From positions 138,413 to 202,412 of the forward strand of contig JAGVWE010000003.1 in NCBI GenBank assembly GCA_018304425.1: 64,000 nt of DNA, given 5' to 3'. Positions 55,797 to 64,000 of this stretch are shown piece by piece; the stretch's first letter is position 1, and each line of letters opens with the position of its first letter. A program made the position numbers and the translations under genes. Origin of the DNA: Candidatus Iainarchaeum sp. Lineage in GTDB: Archaea; Iainarchaeota; Iainarchaeia; Iainarchaeales; UBA10219. The notes under the pieces were generated by a model. The model was given only the letters and a program-made list of their open reading frames with translations, had not been told where the DNA came from and did no database searches.

Positions 55797-58187
55797 TCAT
55801 TTCGGCGCAACCGTCACGTGGCCGGTGACGTTGACCGGGTTCGGGTCGCCCAAGTGGAGCAGCACTCCATTGGCCCAGTCGTTCTTGTTATAGATGTCCG
55901 TGCAGCCCGGCGTGGTGTCCGTGAAGGTAAAACCGTAATGGTATTGGGGATAGTAGAAGAAGCTCAGGGCCCCGCTCGCCGTCACGCAAACCGAGATGGT
56001 CGACTTTGGCGGGATGCCCAGTATGCGGTAACCATAGGTCCCTCCCGTGGGAGTCAAGTCAAAGGCGATGTTGGCGCCACTGTAATTGAGGTTGCTGATT
56101 CTGCCGGCGCCGCTTAAGCTGCTTTCATGACTGGAATACTCGGGTTTCTGCTGGGTGGGCGTGAACGAGCAGCTCTGCGTCCCCGTTTCGGTGGTTGGAG
56201 GTTTAGAGGCCGTGGTGCCGCAGGCGTTGGCATCGGTGCAGGTCCTGGTCCTTGTCCGGCTCTGCGTCCCGCTTTCCGGGCACGTGTCCCACGCGCTCCA
56301 GGAAGACCATTCCCCGCAACCCCAGTTCTCCACGCAGGCCTGGCAGTTCTGGGACTCCGTCACGGGCGGCCTCGAACTGGTGGTGTCACAACCCGCGGCA
56401 TCCATGCAATTCCGGCTCCGATTCTGGCTTCCGCTGGTGCAAGAACCCCACGCGCCCCACTCCCCGCAAGACCAGTTCTCCTGGCAGGCGAGGGCATTGA
56501 CCATGATTTGAGCGGCCGCCTTGCTAATCCGGGTTGTCTGAACGTTCACGCCGACAACCAAGGGGATACGGCCGCTTTCATTGGGTTGGGCGACCAGCCC
56601 GATGTTGCGAACCCAATCGTCGAGGTTGACCGTGCATTGGTTGGGGGAACCGCACTGCGCGAGATTGCCGATTAGCTTGGGCTTGATAGTTGGAATAACG
56701 GGTTCAACCAAGGACAATTCAATGGGGATGTCCAGGGGCCTGTTCGGATAAGCGATGGAGAGCCCGAAGCCCGTGGCGTCCGCGGCCACTTCGCTGACGG
56801 GTTTGCCGTCCAGGGTCAAGGTCACGGTGGGAGGGTTGTACTTGCAGTTCCGCTCCATGGTCTCGCTTTCCTTGGGCTTGTCGGCGCCCACGCAATCAGC
56901 CGGGCAGGTCCGGGTCCTGGTGCCGGTTTGCTTTCCTTTGGGGTTGCAATCAGTCCACTGCCAGTCGGCCCAGGCACTGCAGCGGCTTTCGCAGGGCGAA
57001 GCCGGCGCGCTCCTAGCACTGATCGTGTGGTCCACACGGTACAGGCCCCTGTCCTCGACAAAGAGCCCCAGGTTGCCGGCAGGCAATCCCGTGGTGTCCA
57101 AGGGAATGATGAACGTGTCGTTTCCCTGGCGGCAGCCGGTAAGTCCTTTTATCTCCGTGTCTATGTGGGTCAACGTGCTGGATCCGGTCGTCAGGCTCGA
57201 GTCCAGGTAAATGGAGGTTCCTCCGTAGGGAGTGAGGTCCACGGGCACCGGTTCATTGGTGCCGCTGCCCGCACAGCTTGCTTCCCCTGAAACACCGGAG
57301 CTAATAATGCCTATCCTGAAAACCTCGCCCGCGAGCCTGGCCGCAAGGTTGGTGCCGGCAATGGCGTCAGCAGAAATAGAGCCAGCACCCAGGACAAACC
57401 CCATTTCCTCTCCGTCCAGGCCGCTGGGAAGCGAATCGAGCCCGAGGGTTATACTCTGAAACGCGGCCTTCTTTCCCCTCGTGACCACCACTTCGTTTTT
57501 CTTTCCCGGCGTTAAGTCAATGAAAGAAGACTTCTTTCCGTCCACCCGGATTTCGACGTCCAGTGGGGGGTCGCCGTCTTTTTTGGAGCCCGCCATGTAA
57601 ACCTCCAAGTGGTCTGCCTTGCCGCCCACGAATTCAACGCCGAGGTTGAGGCCGGCATCAGCAGAAAAGAGGGCGCAGTTCCCTGAATCGTCTGGCGCGC
57701 ACACCCGGAGTTGCTCGAACGCCATCCCGTCATCGCCTAGCTTGCCTTCCATCACGTGGTTACCTCCGCTTGCGGGGGCCGTGGCTTTGACGGTGTAGGG
57801 AGTGCCTGCCGGCCCAGCCAAGAGAATGCTGACTATGGAAGGCTTTCCTGGAACTGGTTGTCTTTGGATGCCCATGGAATCAAAACCAATGGCTTGGCGC
57901 TCGGGCTGGTAGGTGTAGGCCAACAGGAGGGAGTCCTTCAGGTTCTTGAGGGCTGCCCTGATTTCAGTTGGGTCCGTGGAGACCAGGGTTGTACTGGACT
58001 GGACGCGTTTGGGGGGCGTTCCCTGGTCGGGCGTTTTTGTCGTCGAAGGCGAAGCCGCGGGTTCACCAGGCGTTGGAGGCGCGGAACCCGTGTCAGGAGC
58101 AGGTGCAGGGATTTTCTGGTCGTTGCAGCCGGCCAGCAAGAGAAAGCCAACCAGCAGCAGACAGAGCAGGGCTTTTCCGGCAACCAT
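55797..58187 (-). CDS. large lipoprotein with thrombospondin type-1 repeats
   Basis: 796 residues: lipobox LLAGC (Cys21), Pro/Thr/Ser linker to about 70, a large beta-rich middle (80-390), then Cys repeats of thrombospondin type-1 style: CSAWADWQWTDCNPKG, later WSCGEWGAWGSCTSGSQNRS and WGCGEWSSWSAWDTC, and a C-terminal beta-domain. TSP1 repeats in archaea are rare and probably serve adhesion or surface display. The gene ends near the broken toxin. Confidence 0.82.
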   Translation of the reverse strand: MVAGKALLCLLLVGFLLLAGCNDQKIPAPAPDTGSAPPTPGEPAASPSTTKTPDQGTPPKRVQSSTTLVSTDPTEIRAALKNLKDSLLLAYTYQPERQAIGFDSMGIQRQPVPGKPSIVSILLAGPAGTPYTVKATAPASGGNHVMEGKLGDDGMAFEQLRVCAPDDSGNCALFSADAGLNLGVEFVGGKADHLEVYMAGSKKDGDPPLDVEIRVDGKKSSFIDLTPGKKNEVVVTRGKKAAFQSITLGLDSLPSGLDGEEMGFVLGAGSISADAIAGTNLAARLAGEVFRIGIISSGVSGEASCAGSGTNEPVPVDLTPYGGTSIYLDSSLTTGSSTLTHIDTEIKGLTGCRQGNDTFIIPLDTTGLPAGNLGLFVEDRGLYRVDHTISARSAPASPCESRCSAWADWQWTDCNPKGKQTGTRTRTCPADCVGADKPKESETMERNCKYNPPTVTLTLDGKPVSEVAADATGFGLSIAYPNRPLDIPIELSLVEPVIPTIKPKLIGNLAQCGSPNQCTVNLDDWVRNIGLVAQPNESGRIPLVVGVNVQTTRISKAAAQIMVNALACQENWSCGEWGAWGSCTSGSQNRSRNCMDAAGCDTTSSRPPVTESQNCQACVENWGCGEWSSWSAWDTCPESGTQSRTRTRTCTDANACGTTASKPPTTETGTQSCSFTPTQQKPEYSSHESSLSGAGRISNLNYSGANIAFDLTPTGGTYGYRILGIPPKSTISVCVTASGALSFFYYPQYHYGFTFTDTTPGCTDIYNKNDWANGVLLHLGDPNPVNVTGHVTVAPK

Positions 58188-58256
58188 TTCATTTTACAAG
58201 GATTTAACTCCTATATAAGCGTTTTTATGGCCCACTGGAATTGCGCCCCAACGCAA

Positions 58257-58790
58257 TCAGCGCCTTCTCCGCCCGATGGCACGCCCCGGGTTTTTTCGCC
58301 TGGGTGCAGGCCGCTGGAAAACTGGCATTTTCCGACGCGCTTTCAGTTGCAACGCGTGGGGGAGTTCAGGCGCCTTTTCTTTAATGTTTTTGTCGATGTC
58401 CCATTGGGTGGTGCACCCGATTGCCTTGCCAGGGTACCCCATTTCCCGCATGAATCGCGCGAACCTGGCATGCGTTCTTGCCAGCACCTTTTCAACCCCG
58501 TGTTTCCTCAACACCATTTCAACGGAGGGCACCAGCACGCCGATGGCCCGCAACCCAGCCGCTGCTTCAATGCCCTCTGCCGGCATTATCCGCGAATACG
58601 ACGCCGTTGTGCCCCCTCCAACGATGGTGCCTTCCAAGGCAGCCACTTCCTGTCGCCCGACAAATGCCGCTGCCAGCACGGGAACCGTGCCACCAACCGA
58701 CCTCCCAATGCGAACCCGGATGCGGTGGCCCAACCAAGCTATTCCAGCGCCCCCGCGGACCACACGCAAAACCGGCTTGGATTCGTCCAT
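58257..58790 (-). CDS. hypothetical protein with basic C-terminal tail (177 aa)
   Basis: The start ATG at 58790 (MDESKPVLRVVRGGAGIAWL) avoids an implausible extension. The middle is Gly/Ala-rich (GTIVGGGTTASYSRIMPAEG, IEAAAGLRAIGVLVPSVEMV) with possible alpha/beta character; the last 45 residues are very basic and end RRRR. No family recognised. Its divergent neighbour is at 58852. The basic tail suggests RNA or DNA contact. Confidence 0.6.
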   Translation of the reverse strand: MDESKPVLRVVRGGAGIAWLGHRIRVRIGRSVGGTVPVLAAAFVGRQEVAALEGTIVGGGTTASYSRIMPAEGIEAAAGLRAIGVLVPSVEMVLRKHGVEKVLARTHARFARFMREMGYPGKAIGCTTQWDIDKNIKEKAPELPHALQLKARRKMPVFQRPAPRRKNPGRAIGRRRR

Positions 58791-58851
58791 AGCATTCCTT
58801 GCAGGCCTTAGGGTAATTAAATACGAACGCCTTACACCGTTTAAGGTTCGA

Positions 58852-59031
58852 ATGCACACCAAAAGCGTGGCCTTCTCACTGGACCGGCAAGGCGTGACAG
58901 GCAAGGGCCTGCTTGCATGCATCCAAGCCTATTTCAGCGAGCACGGACTTGAACCGCTGCGGTTCGCCATCGTGAAGGCAACCCGCGAAAAAGTGTCCGT
59001 CGAAGCCATTGTCTTGGAGCGGGGCAAATGA
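58852..59031 (+). CDS. 59-aa protein upstream of DUF3326 gene
   Basis: TATA-like TAATTAAATACG (58814-58825) precedes the ATG by about 30 bp. The product (MHTKSVAFSLDRQGVTGKGL, then LACIQAYFSEHGLEPLRFAI) looks like one small alpha/beta domain. Its TGA overlaps the next gene's start (ATGA at 59028), so the two are co-translated. Function unknown. Confidence 0.7.
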   Translation: MHTKSVAFSLDRQGVTGKGLLACIQAYFSEHGLEPLRFAIVKATREKVSVEAIVLERGK

Positions 59032-60029
59032 GCCGCGAATTCGTCGTCGCGCACGTGGTGCCCACCGGCCTCCGCGCCAGCGTGGGCGGCTATGTGGGGG
59101 ACGCAACGCCCCCGACCAATAAGATGGCCGAGGTGTGCGACAAGGTCATCGTGCACCCGAACGTGGTCAACGGGGTCATGCTGAACTGCGCCAAGGAAAA
59201 CGTGCTCTACGTCGAGGGCTATCACCTGGACCGCTTCTTCCTCGGCGAAACCGCGTTACGCGAAGTCAAGCAAAACCGAATCGGCGTGGTGCTTGACCAC
59301 GTCGACGAAAGGCACTATAACTTCGGCGTCAACCAGGTGAACGCCGTCAAGGCCAACAAGGGCATCAAAGTTACCGGCATCGTGCGCACGCGCGAGAAAA
59401 TCAAGGACAGCGTTTTCAGGAGCAAGACAGGGGCCTACATCGGGAAAATCGGGAACCCCGAGGTAATCTTCGAGGCCTGCCATGCCCTGCTGGCCGAGGG
59501 CGCGGACGCGCTCTGCCTTTCCGCGAAAATCAACGTCTCGCACAAAATCATGGCCGAATATTTTCGTGGCAGGATACCGAACCCCTATGGGGGATTGGAG
59601 GCCATACTCTCGCACGCGGTGTCGAAAAAGTTTGGGGTGGCCTGCGCGCACGCGCCCCTGCAACTCTACTCCCAGCGATTGCATGACTTTGGCATCGTGG
59701 ACTGGAGGGGCGCGGCCGAAGTAGTTAGTACGGCCTACCTTGGATGCGTCTTGCAGGGCCTGGACAGGGCACCAAGGCCGGTGCCGGTGAAGCGGGCCAA
59801 GCCAAGCGATTGGCGGATTGGAGACCTGGCCGCCCTGGTGTGCCCACACAATGCCTTGGGCGGCATCCCCATGCTGGCCTGTGAGGAACGCGGCATCCCT
59901 GTCCTCGCCGTCAAGGAAAACAGCACGATTTTGCGGGTGACAAAGGAACGGCTTGGCTTGAAGAACGTGGTCAAGGTCAAGTCGTATGATGAGACCGTAA
60001 AACTGTTGAAGAAGATGCGGCGGCGCTGA
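59028..60029 (+). CDS. DUF3326-family protein
   Basis: 333 residues. DUF3326 signatures are VPTGLRASVGGYVGDATPPT and VIVHPNVVNGVMLN, followed by GIVRTREKIKDSVFRSKTGA and PHNALGGIPMLACEERGIPV. The family is conserved in archaea and bacteria and uncharacterised; a Rossmann-like enzyme is likely. It is coupled to the preceding 59-aa gene by a 4-bp overlap and stands apart from other genes. Confidence 0.88.
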   Translation: MSREFVVAHVVPTGLRASVGGYVGDATPPTNKMAEVCDKVIVHPNVVNGVMLNCAKENVLYVEGYHLDRFFLGETALREVKQNRIGVVLDHVDERHYNFGVNQVNAVKANKGIKVTGIVRTREKIKDSVFRSKTGAYIGKIGNPEVIFEACHALLAEGADALCLSAKINVSHKIMAEYFRGRIPNPYGGLEAILSHAVSKKFGVACAHAPLQLYSQRLHDFGIVDWRGAAEVVSTAYLGCVLQGLDRAPRPVPVKRAKPSDWRIGDLAALVCPHNALGGIPMLACEERGIPVLAVKENSTILRVTKERLGLKNVVKVKSYDETVKLLKKMRRR

Positions 60030-60098
60030 GCCGGAACGCAAAAATCGTGCCACTCCAGCCTGTTGCTTTTTAACAGTATTTCATTTTGCTTATTGGTG

Positions 60099-61262
60099 AT
60101 GAAGTTTTTGAAATGGGCTGCTAAACAGTTTTCTGATTTTTTGGATGGCGTGGTTTTCGAAGTATTGTCGTTTTTTTACCGTGAACGGGCCAGTGTCGTC
60201 ATTCCGGCCTTCAACGAACAGAAAACGGTTAGAAACGTCGCACAGGCGGCGCTGAAGTCGCGTTTTGTGGGCGAAGTCATCGTCGTGGATGACGGCAGCA
60301 CGGACAAAACCGTCGAAGTGGCCGGGAAACTGGGCCGAACCAGGGTGGTTTTGCACAAGCGAAACCTGGGAAAGGGCCTGGCCATAAAAACAGGCATCAA
60401 ACACGCGGCAAACGATGTCGTGCTCTTTTTGGATGCCGACCTGCAAAACATGACCCCGCATAAAATTGACAACCTCTTGTGGCCCTTGATTAGCGGGGAA
60501 GCCGATTTCGTGAAGGCCGGTTTTTCCCTTAAACGCGGGCGCGTCACCGAAATCGCCGTAAAACCGATGATGAAAATACTGTTCCCCGAACACGATTTCA
60601 GTCAGCCCATTTCAGGGCAATTCGGGGCAAGGAAAAACTTCCTGACAAAAATAAAGGTCATCGACCGGTGGGGCATTGACATCGGCATTTTCCTGGACGC
60701 AATAAAAAACAGGTTGCGCGTGGTGGAAGTGGACATCGGCGAAATAGTGCATAAGGCGCGCAGCACCGAAGAAAAAGCCGAAATGTCCAGACAGGTCATG
60801 GAAGTGATGCTGTCCAAGGCGGGGTTGTTTGCCGAACGCTTCCCGAACGTGGTTTTCTCCGAGCATGCCCTGTTCTCCGGCGACTCGGTCAAGGACCCCA
60901 TTGCATCTGCCGTGATTCAGCGCCTTAAAAAACGCCGGTTCAACCTGTTCCTGCTTTGCTATGGTTCCGCGGAAAACGCCAGGGAAAAAGCCAGGCAATT
61001 GCAGATAGGAAAATACTTGGTTGCCGGAAAGAACGGGCCGCTGGAACTCCTGAGGGACTTTAAAAAAGCGCTGAAAAAGAATCACGTGAAGCCCGCAGAA
61101 ACGGCCTTCATTGGTTCGAAAACGTTTGAAGCCACCTTATTCGGCACGGTGGGCATGGGAATCGCCTTCTCCAAGCAAAAAGAGGTCTGCCTGAAGGCAG
61201 ACCGGACCATTAAGTCGCTCCCCGAAATACTGTTGCTGGAAGAATGGACTGCGCCGGCCTAA
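60099..61262 (+). CDS. family 2 glycosyltransferase fused to degenerate HAD-like domain
   Basis: Residues 25-240 are a GT2 (GT-A) domain: SVVIPAFNEQKTVRNVAQ, VVDDGSTDKTVE and DADLQN (a DXD-like metal site). Residues 255-387 resemble a HAD phosphatase half (FNLFLLCYGSAENAREKARQ, then AETAFIGSKTFEATLFGTVG and MGIAFSKQKEV), but the expected GDGxND metal motif reads IGSKTFEA. A TTG/ATG start at 60063 is possible; ATG 60099 follows a TATA-like TTTTTAAC. Base composition is lower in GC than the neighbours. Confidence 0.82.
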   Translation: MKFLKWAAKQFSDFLDGVVFEVLSFFYRERASVVIPAFNEQKTVRNVAQAALKSRFVGEVIVVDDGSTDKTVEVAGKLGRTRVVLHKRNLGKGLAIKTGIKHAANDVVLFLDADLQNMTPHKIDNLLWPLISGEADFVKAGFSLKRGRVTEIAVKPMMKILFPEHDFSQPISGQFGARKNFLTKIKVIDRWGIDIGIFLDAIKNRLRVVEVDIGEIVHKARSTEEKAEMSRQVMEVMLSKAGLFAERFPNVVFSEHALFSGDSVKDPIASAVIQRLKKRRFNLFLLCYGSAENAREKARQLQIGKYLVAGKNGPLELLRDFKKALKKNHVKPAETAFIGSKTFEATLFGTVGMGIAFSKQKEVCLKADRTIKSLPEILLLEEWTAPA

Positions 61263-61320
61263 GCCCCCCCCAGGCAAGGAAGGCCAATGGTATTTTATTT
61301 GTTTTAACTCTACTAAGTTC

Positions 61321-62328
61321 ATGAACCCGCTGGACCTTGCCTCGTTTGCTTTTGGCTTGGCCGTCCTGTTAAAGGGCTCAGACTTATTCGTGGAATCGGC
61401 TTCCCGCTTGGCGCGGTTCCTCCGCATGCCCCCCCTGGTTATTGGGTTAACCATTGTCGCCATCGGAACCTCGTTGCCCGAACTGGCCACCTCCGTGGTT
61501 GCCTCCCTCCAGAACAGCCCGTCCATCGCGGTCGGCAACGTCATCGGCTCGAACATCGCGAACATTTTACTCATCCTTGGTGTCAGTGGCCTGCTCTTCA
61601 ACGGCGTGAACGCCCAAAAAAAGGTTTTCCAAAAGGACTGCTTCATCATGTTCGCGGTAACGGTTTTGTTTTATATTTCGATGATGGATGGCATACTCTC
61701 GCCGAGGCAGGGGCTGTTCTTCCTCCTCCTCTTTTTTCTTTACACGCTCATCAGGCTGAAAATGAGGTTCGAGTTCAGGAAGCTGTTCGACTTCCGGACT
61801 TACCTGCACGCGGCCTACCATTTTAATCACCGGGGGCACCACTTTCAAACAAAACTGGTGCTGGACCGAAAGCTGGCGTCCAGCTGCTTCCGACAATTTT
61901 CCCTGCTTGTCATTGGCTTGGCGGGCGTAACGTATGGCGCCCAACTGCTGGTGGATGCAGCCAAAGGCATTGCCCTGGCGCTTGGAGTAAGCGCGGAAAT
62001 AATCGCGGTTACCGTCATTGCAGTTGGAACGTCCCTGCCGGAAGCCAGCGTATCCATCACGGCAATAAGGAAGAAACTGCCTGAAATCGCATTGGGAAAC
62101 ATCATCGGCTCGAACATCGCGAACATTTTGCTTATCCTTGGAACCTCGGCACTGATTGCGCCCCTCGCCGTTGAGTTTGCCAGGATCCAGACCCAACTGG
62201 TGTTCATGCTTGTTGCCGCCGCGCTCCTCACCCTGACCGTGAGCGCAGGCGAAAAAATTTCAAGAAACGACGCCATTGTTTTCCTGCTGGTCTTCGCCTT
62301 GTTCCTGGCCAGCCTGGGCTCCGCCTGA
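61321..62328 (+). CDS. Na+/Ca2+ exchanger (CaCA, YrbG-type)
   Basis: 335 residues, about ten membrane helices. The two inverted alpha repeats are clear: GTSLPELATSVVASLQNSPS with GNVIGSNIANILLILG, and GTSLPEASVSITAIRKKLPE with GNIIGSNIANILLILG, each with the conserved GTSLPE and GNxxGSN. It exchanges Na+ or H+ for Ca2+. It starts 59 bp after the GT2 gene and is of similar composition. Confidence 0.95.
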   Translation: MNPLDLASFAFGLAVLLKGSDLFVESASRLARFLRMPPLVIGLTIVAIGTSLPELATSVVASLQNSPSIAVGNVIGSNIANILLILGVSGLLFNGVNAQKKVFQKDCFIMFAVTVLFYISMMDGILSPRQGLFFLLLFFLYTLIRLKMRFEFRKLFDFRTYLHAAYHFNHRGHHFQTKLVLDRKLASSCFRQFSLLVIGLAGVTYGAQLLVDAAKGIALALGVSAEIIAVTVIAVGTSLPEASVSITAIRKKLPEIALGNIIGSNIANILLILGTSALIAPLAVEFARIQTQLVFMLVAAALLTLTVSAGEKISRNDAIVFLLVFALFLASLGSA

Positions 62329-62392
62329 AGGGGAAAAATTGCCCCACAGAAAGTAATAAATAGGGGAAAACCCCTTTTTCTGTGGAAATCCG

Positions 62393-63385
62393 GTGAAAGG
62401 TTTTGCTGTGCAGGAATTAACCGCGTTGGTCTTAATTTCCTTGGTTTTTTTAGCGGGCTGTCCACAGGCAGGAACGCCCCAGCAAACCCCGCAGACGCCG
62501 ACAGAGCCTTCCAGTGACTCCCAGCCAACGACGGGAACCGAACCCGCTACGCCGACCCCACCCGCCGCTTTGCGGGAAAACGATGGCAGCAGCGGAGGGG
62601 ACGCGCCCGACCGGTTCCAGGACGGCCTGGTGGAATTGGCGGCCGGCGAATACACGGAGAACGCGATTGCGAAACCCGGAGACCTCGACTTCTACAAGTT
62701 CACGGTGGGAGCAGGGGACTGGTTCAAGGCAACGGTTACCCCGACTTCAGAGTTGGACGCCCAAATCCTGATTTACGGCGAAGGCGGAAAAGAATCCACG
62801 TGGGACTACACATATTATTGGGTTGGAAACACGGAAGGCGATTCCACCTTCAAAATCAATTCCGCCGCGGCGGGAAAAGAAGAGGGCTTCTGGAGCCAGA
62901 TGAGCTCGGAAGAAAAAACCTACACGTATTATTTTAGCGTGGGCCCGGCCGAAGGAGGGGGCACGGGGAACTACACCATCCAGCTCGAAGTGCGGCCGCA
63001 GGACGACGCGGGCACGGGAAAAGACGCCGGGGAAACCCCGGCCAAGGCCCTGGCCATTGGCCCAGGAACCGAGCACCGGGCACTGCTCAACTGGAACGAC
63101 AAAGTCGACTGCTTCAAGCTTTCAACCGGGGGCAACGCGACCGTGACGATAAGCCCGGAAACGGACTTGGACGTTTCCCTCACCCTCCACGACCACGGGG
63201 GAAAGGACGCGACCTGGGACCTCACCTACTACAAGAAAACCAACAAGGACAAGGCAGGCTTCTCCATCGACGACGCCTCCGCGGGCATCCCCGAAAGCGT
63301 GACCTGGGAGACGACCGGAAGCATGCAATTCGTTTGCGTGAAAAAGAAGGGCGGCCAAGGGAATTACACGGTCGAATATTCCTGA
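62393..63385 (+). CDS. lipoprotein with two pre-peptidase C-terminal-like domains
   Basis: A GTG start at 62393 gives a signal with lipobox FLAGC (Cys23), a Pro/Thr/Gln-rich linker (25-62), then two similar beta-sandwich domains: GDLDFYKFTVGAGDWFKATV and later DKVDCFKLSTGGNATVTISP, each followed by LDAQILIYGEGGKESTWDYT or LDVSLTLHDHGGKDATWDLT. This duplicated pattern matches the PPC (pre-peptidase C-terminal) fold of secreted proteins. Surface display with an unknown ligand is likely. Confidence 0.8.
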   Translation: MKGFAVQELTALVLISLVFLAGCPQAGTPQQTPQTPTEPSSDSQPTTGTEPATPTPPAALRENDGSSGGDAPDRFQDGLVELAAGEYTENAIAKPGDLDFYKFTVGAGDWFKATVTPTSELDAQILIYGEGGKESTWDYTYYWVGNTEGDSTFKINSAAAGKEEGFWSQMSSEEKTYTYYFSVGPAEGGGTGNYTIQLEVRPQDDAGTGKDAGETPAKALAIGPGTEHRALLNWNDKVDCFKLSTGGNATVTISPETDLDVSLTLHDHGGKDATWDLTYYKKTNKDKAGFSIDDASAGIPESVTWETTGSMQFVCVKKKGGQGNYTVEYS

Positions 63386-63478
63386 TTGACTCAAATCCCC
63401 GGAGGGTTGCGGCTAAAGCGACCCCCAAGCGGCCGGTTTAAAGCACTTCGCCAGGAAAATTTGTAGGACAAGGTACTA

Positions 63479-64000
63479 ATGACATTCAAGGAATTGAACC
63501 TGTTGGAACCGCTGCAACGGGCGTTGGACAAGGAAGGCTACACCGAGCCCACGCCCATCCAAGCCAAGGCCATCCCGCCCTTACTGCAGGGCCGCGACCT
63601 GATAGGCATCGCCCAGACCGGCACCGGCAAGACCGCGGCCTTCGTGCTGCCCATCCTCCAACGGATGTCACTCGACCGCAAGCAAACCCAGCCCGGGGCC
63701 CCACGCGTGCTAGTACTCGCCCCCACCCGGGAACTGGCCAGCCAAATAAACGAAAGCTTTTCCGCGTACGGGAGGTTCATGCCCTTCCGGCACACCGCCA
63801 TCTTCGGGGGCGTTGGACAATTTCCCCAGACCCGGGCCCTAGCGCACGGCGTCGACATCCTCGTTGCAACACCCGGAAGGCTCATGGACCTCATGCAGCA
63901 AGGCTACGTAAAATTGCGCGCCGTGGATTTCTTCGTCCTGGACGAGGCCGACCGCATGCTGGACATGGGCTTCATCCACGACGTCCGCAAAATCGTGGCC
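63479..64000 (+). CDS. DEAD-box RNA helicase, 3' end beyond the window
   Basis: 174 residues are visible from ATG 63479. Motifs in order: Q motif [21 protein letters not shown], Ia APTRELASQ, Ib TPGRLMDLM and [12 protein letters not shown] typical cold- or ribosome-biogenesis-type helicase that unwinds RNA with ATP. TATA-like CGGTTTAAAG at about 63433-63442 is the promoter. The C-terminal helicase half lies outside the window. Confidence 0.95.
   Translation, partial: MTFKELNLLEPLQRALDKEGYTEPTPIQAKAIPPLLQGRDLIGIAQTGTGKTAAFVLPILQRMSLDRKQTQPGAPRVLVLAPTRELASQINESFSAYGRFMPFRHTAIFGGVGQFPQTRALAHGVDILVATPGRLMDLMQQGYVKLRAVDFFVLDEADRMLDMGFIHDVRKIVA

Overview
The window is a dense archaeal chromosome segment of high GC. 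Archaeal markers include a thermosome subunit (4223-5878), Alba (22823-23098), Sec61-beta (19911-20081), deoxyhypusine synthase (18914-19891), a geranylgeranyl-reductase-type flavoprotein, a histone-fold protein with tails, and TATA/BRE promoters that often sit 20-30 bp before the first ATG, as expected for leaderless transcripts. A tRNA-Ile with a UAU anticodon directly before ileS, many short orphan genes and many lipobox surface proteins suggest a DPANN-type or deeply branching euryarchaeal lineage. That placement is inference; no rRNA is present.

Layout. 1-12.5 kb: a lipoprotein cut by the window edge, a histone-like protein, small winged-helix regulators, a kinase/DUF4344 lipoprotein pair, the thermosome, a MacB-like ABC export operon (ATPase, frameshifted COG1361 protein, permease) next to a membrane-anchored HTH regulator, and Cys-rich secreted proteins. 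12.5-25 kb: OB-fold protein, tRNA-Ile/ileS, ATP-grasp enzyme, Sec61-beta/deoxyhypusine synthase, two membrane-anchored alpha/beta-domain proteins, Alba/KH-domain operon and an autoregulated-looking HTH gene. 25-32 kb: HerA-type ATPase, polytopic membrane proteins including a likely GT-C enzyme, and SppA with a DUF4350-like partner. 32-36.4 kb is the most unusual part: two hairpin arrays beside tRNA-Val and tRNA-Leu, two copies of an unrecognised structured RNA with covarying helices, a NicO-type metal transporter, a His-rich propeller lipoprotein, a full and a truncated DUF3592 gene, and an orphan HicB. 36.4-43.2 kb: housekeeping genes (XTP pyrophosphatase, MscS, antiporter, acetolactate synthase-like enzyme with a Fur regulator, geranylgeranyl reductase, SufT-like protein). 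43.2-51.5 kb: three large surface proteins sharing calcium-binding TSP3 repeats and a C-terminal Cys-rich 'DCPG' domain; two also share a DUF4013-like membrane domain. 51.5-64 kb: a second deoxyhypusine-synthase-family gene, a gene with an in-frame amber codon, MutY, one intact and one broken toxin-antitoxin module, a lipoprotein with thrombospondin-1 repeats, DUF3326, a GT2 fused to a degenerate HAD domain, a Na/Ca exchanger and a DEAD-box helicase running off the right edge.

Recurring themes are cell-surface display (seven lipobox proteins plus secreted and membrane-anchored Cys-rich proteins), small HTH regulators with inverted repeats at their own promoters, and a scattered set of single-gene, leaderless, Arg-rich orphans. 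The best candidates for something undescribed are the paired structured RNA, the tRNA-linked hairpin elements (one bounded by a duplicated tRNA-Leu 3' end), and the DCPG-domain surface proteins.
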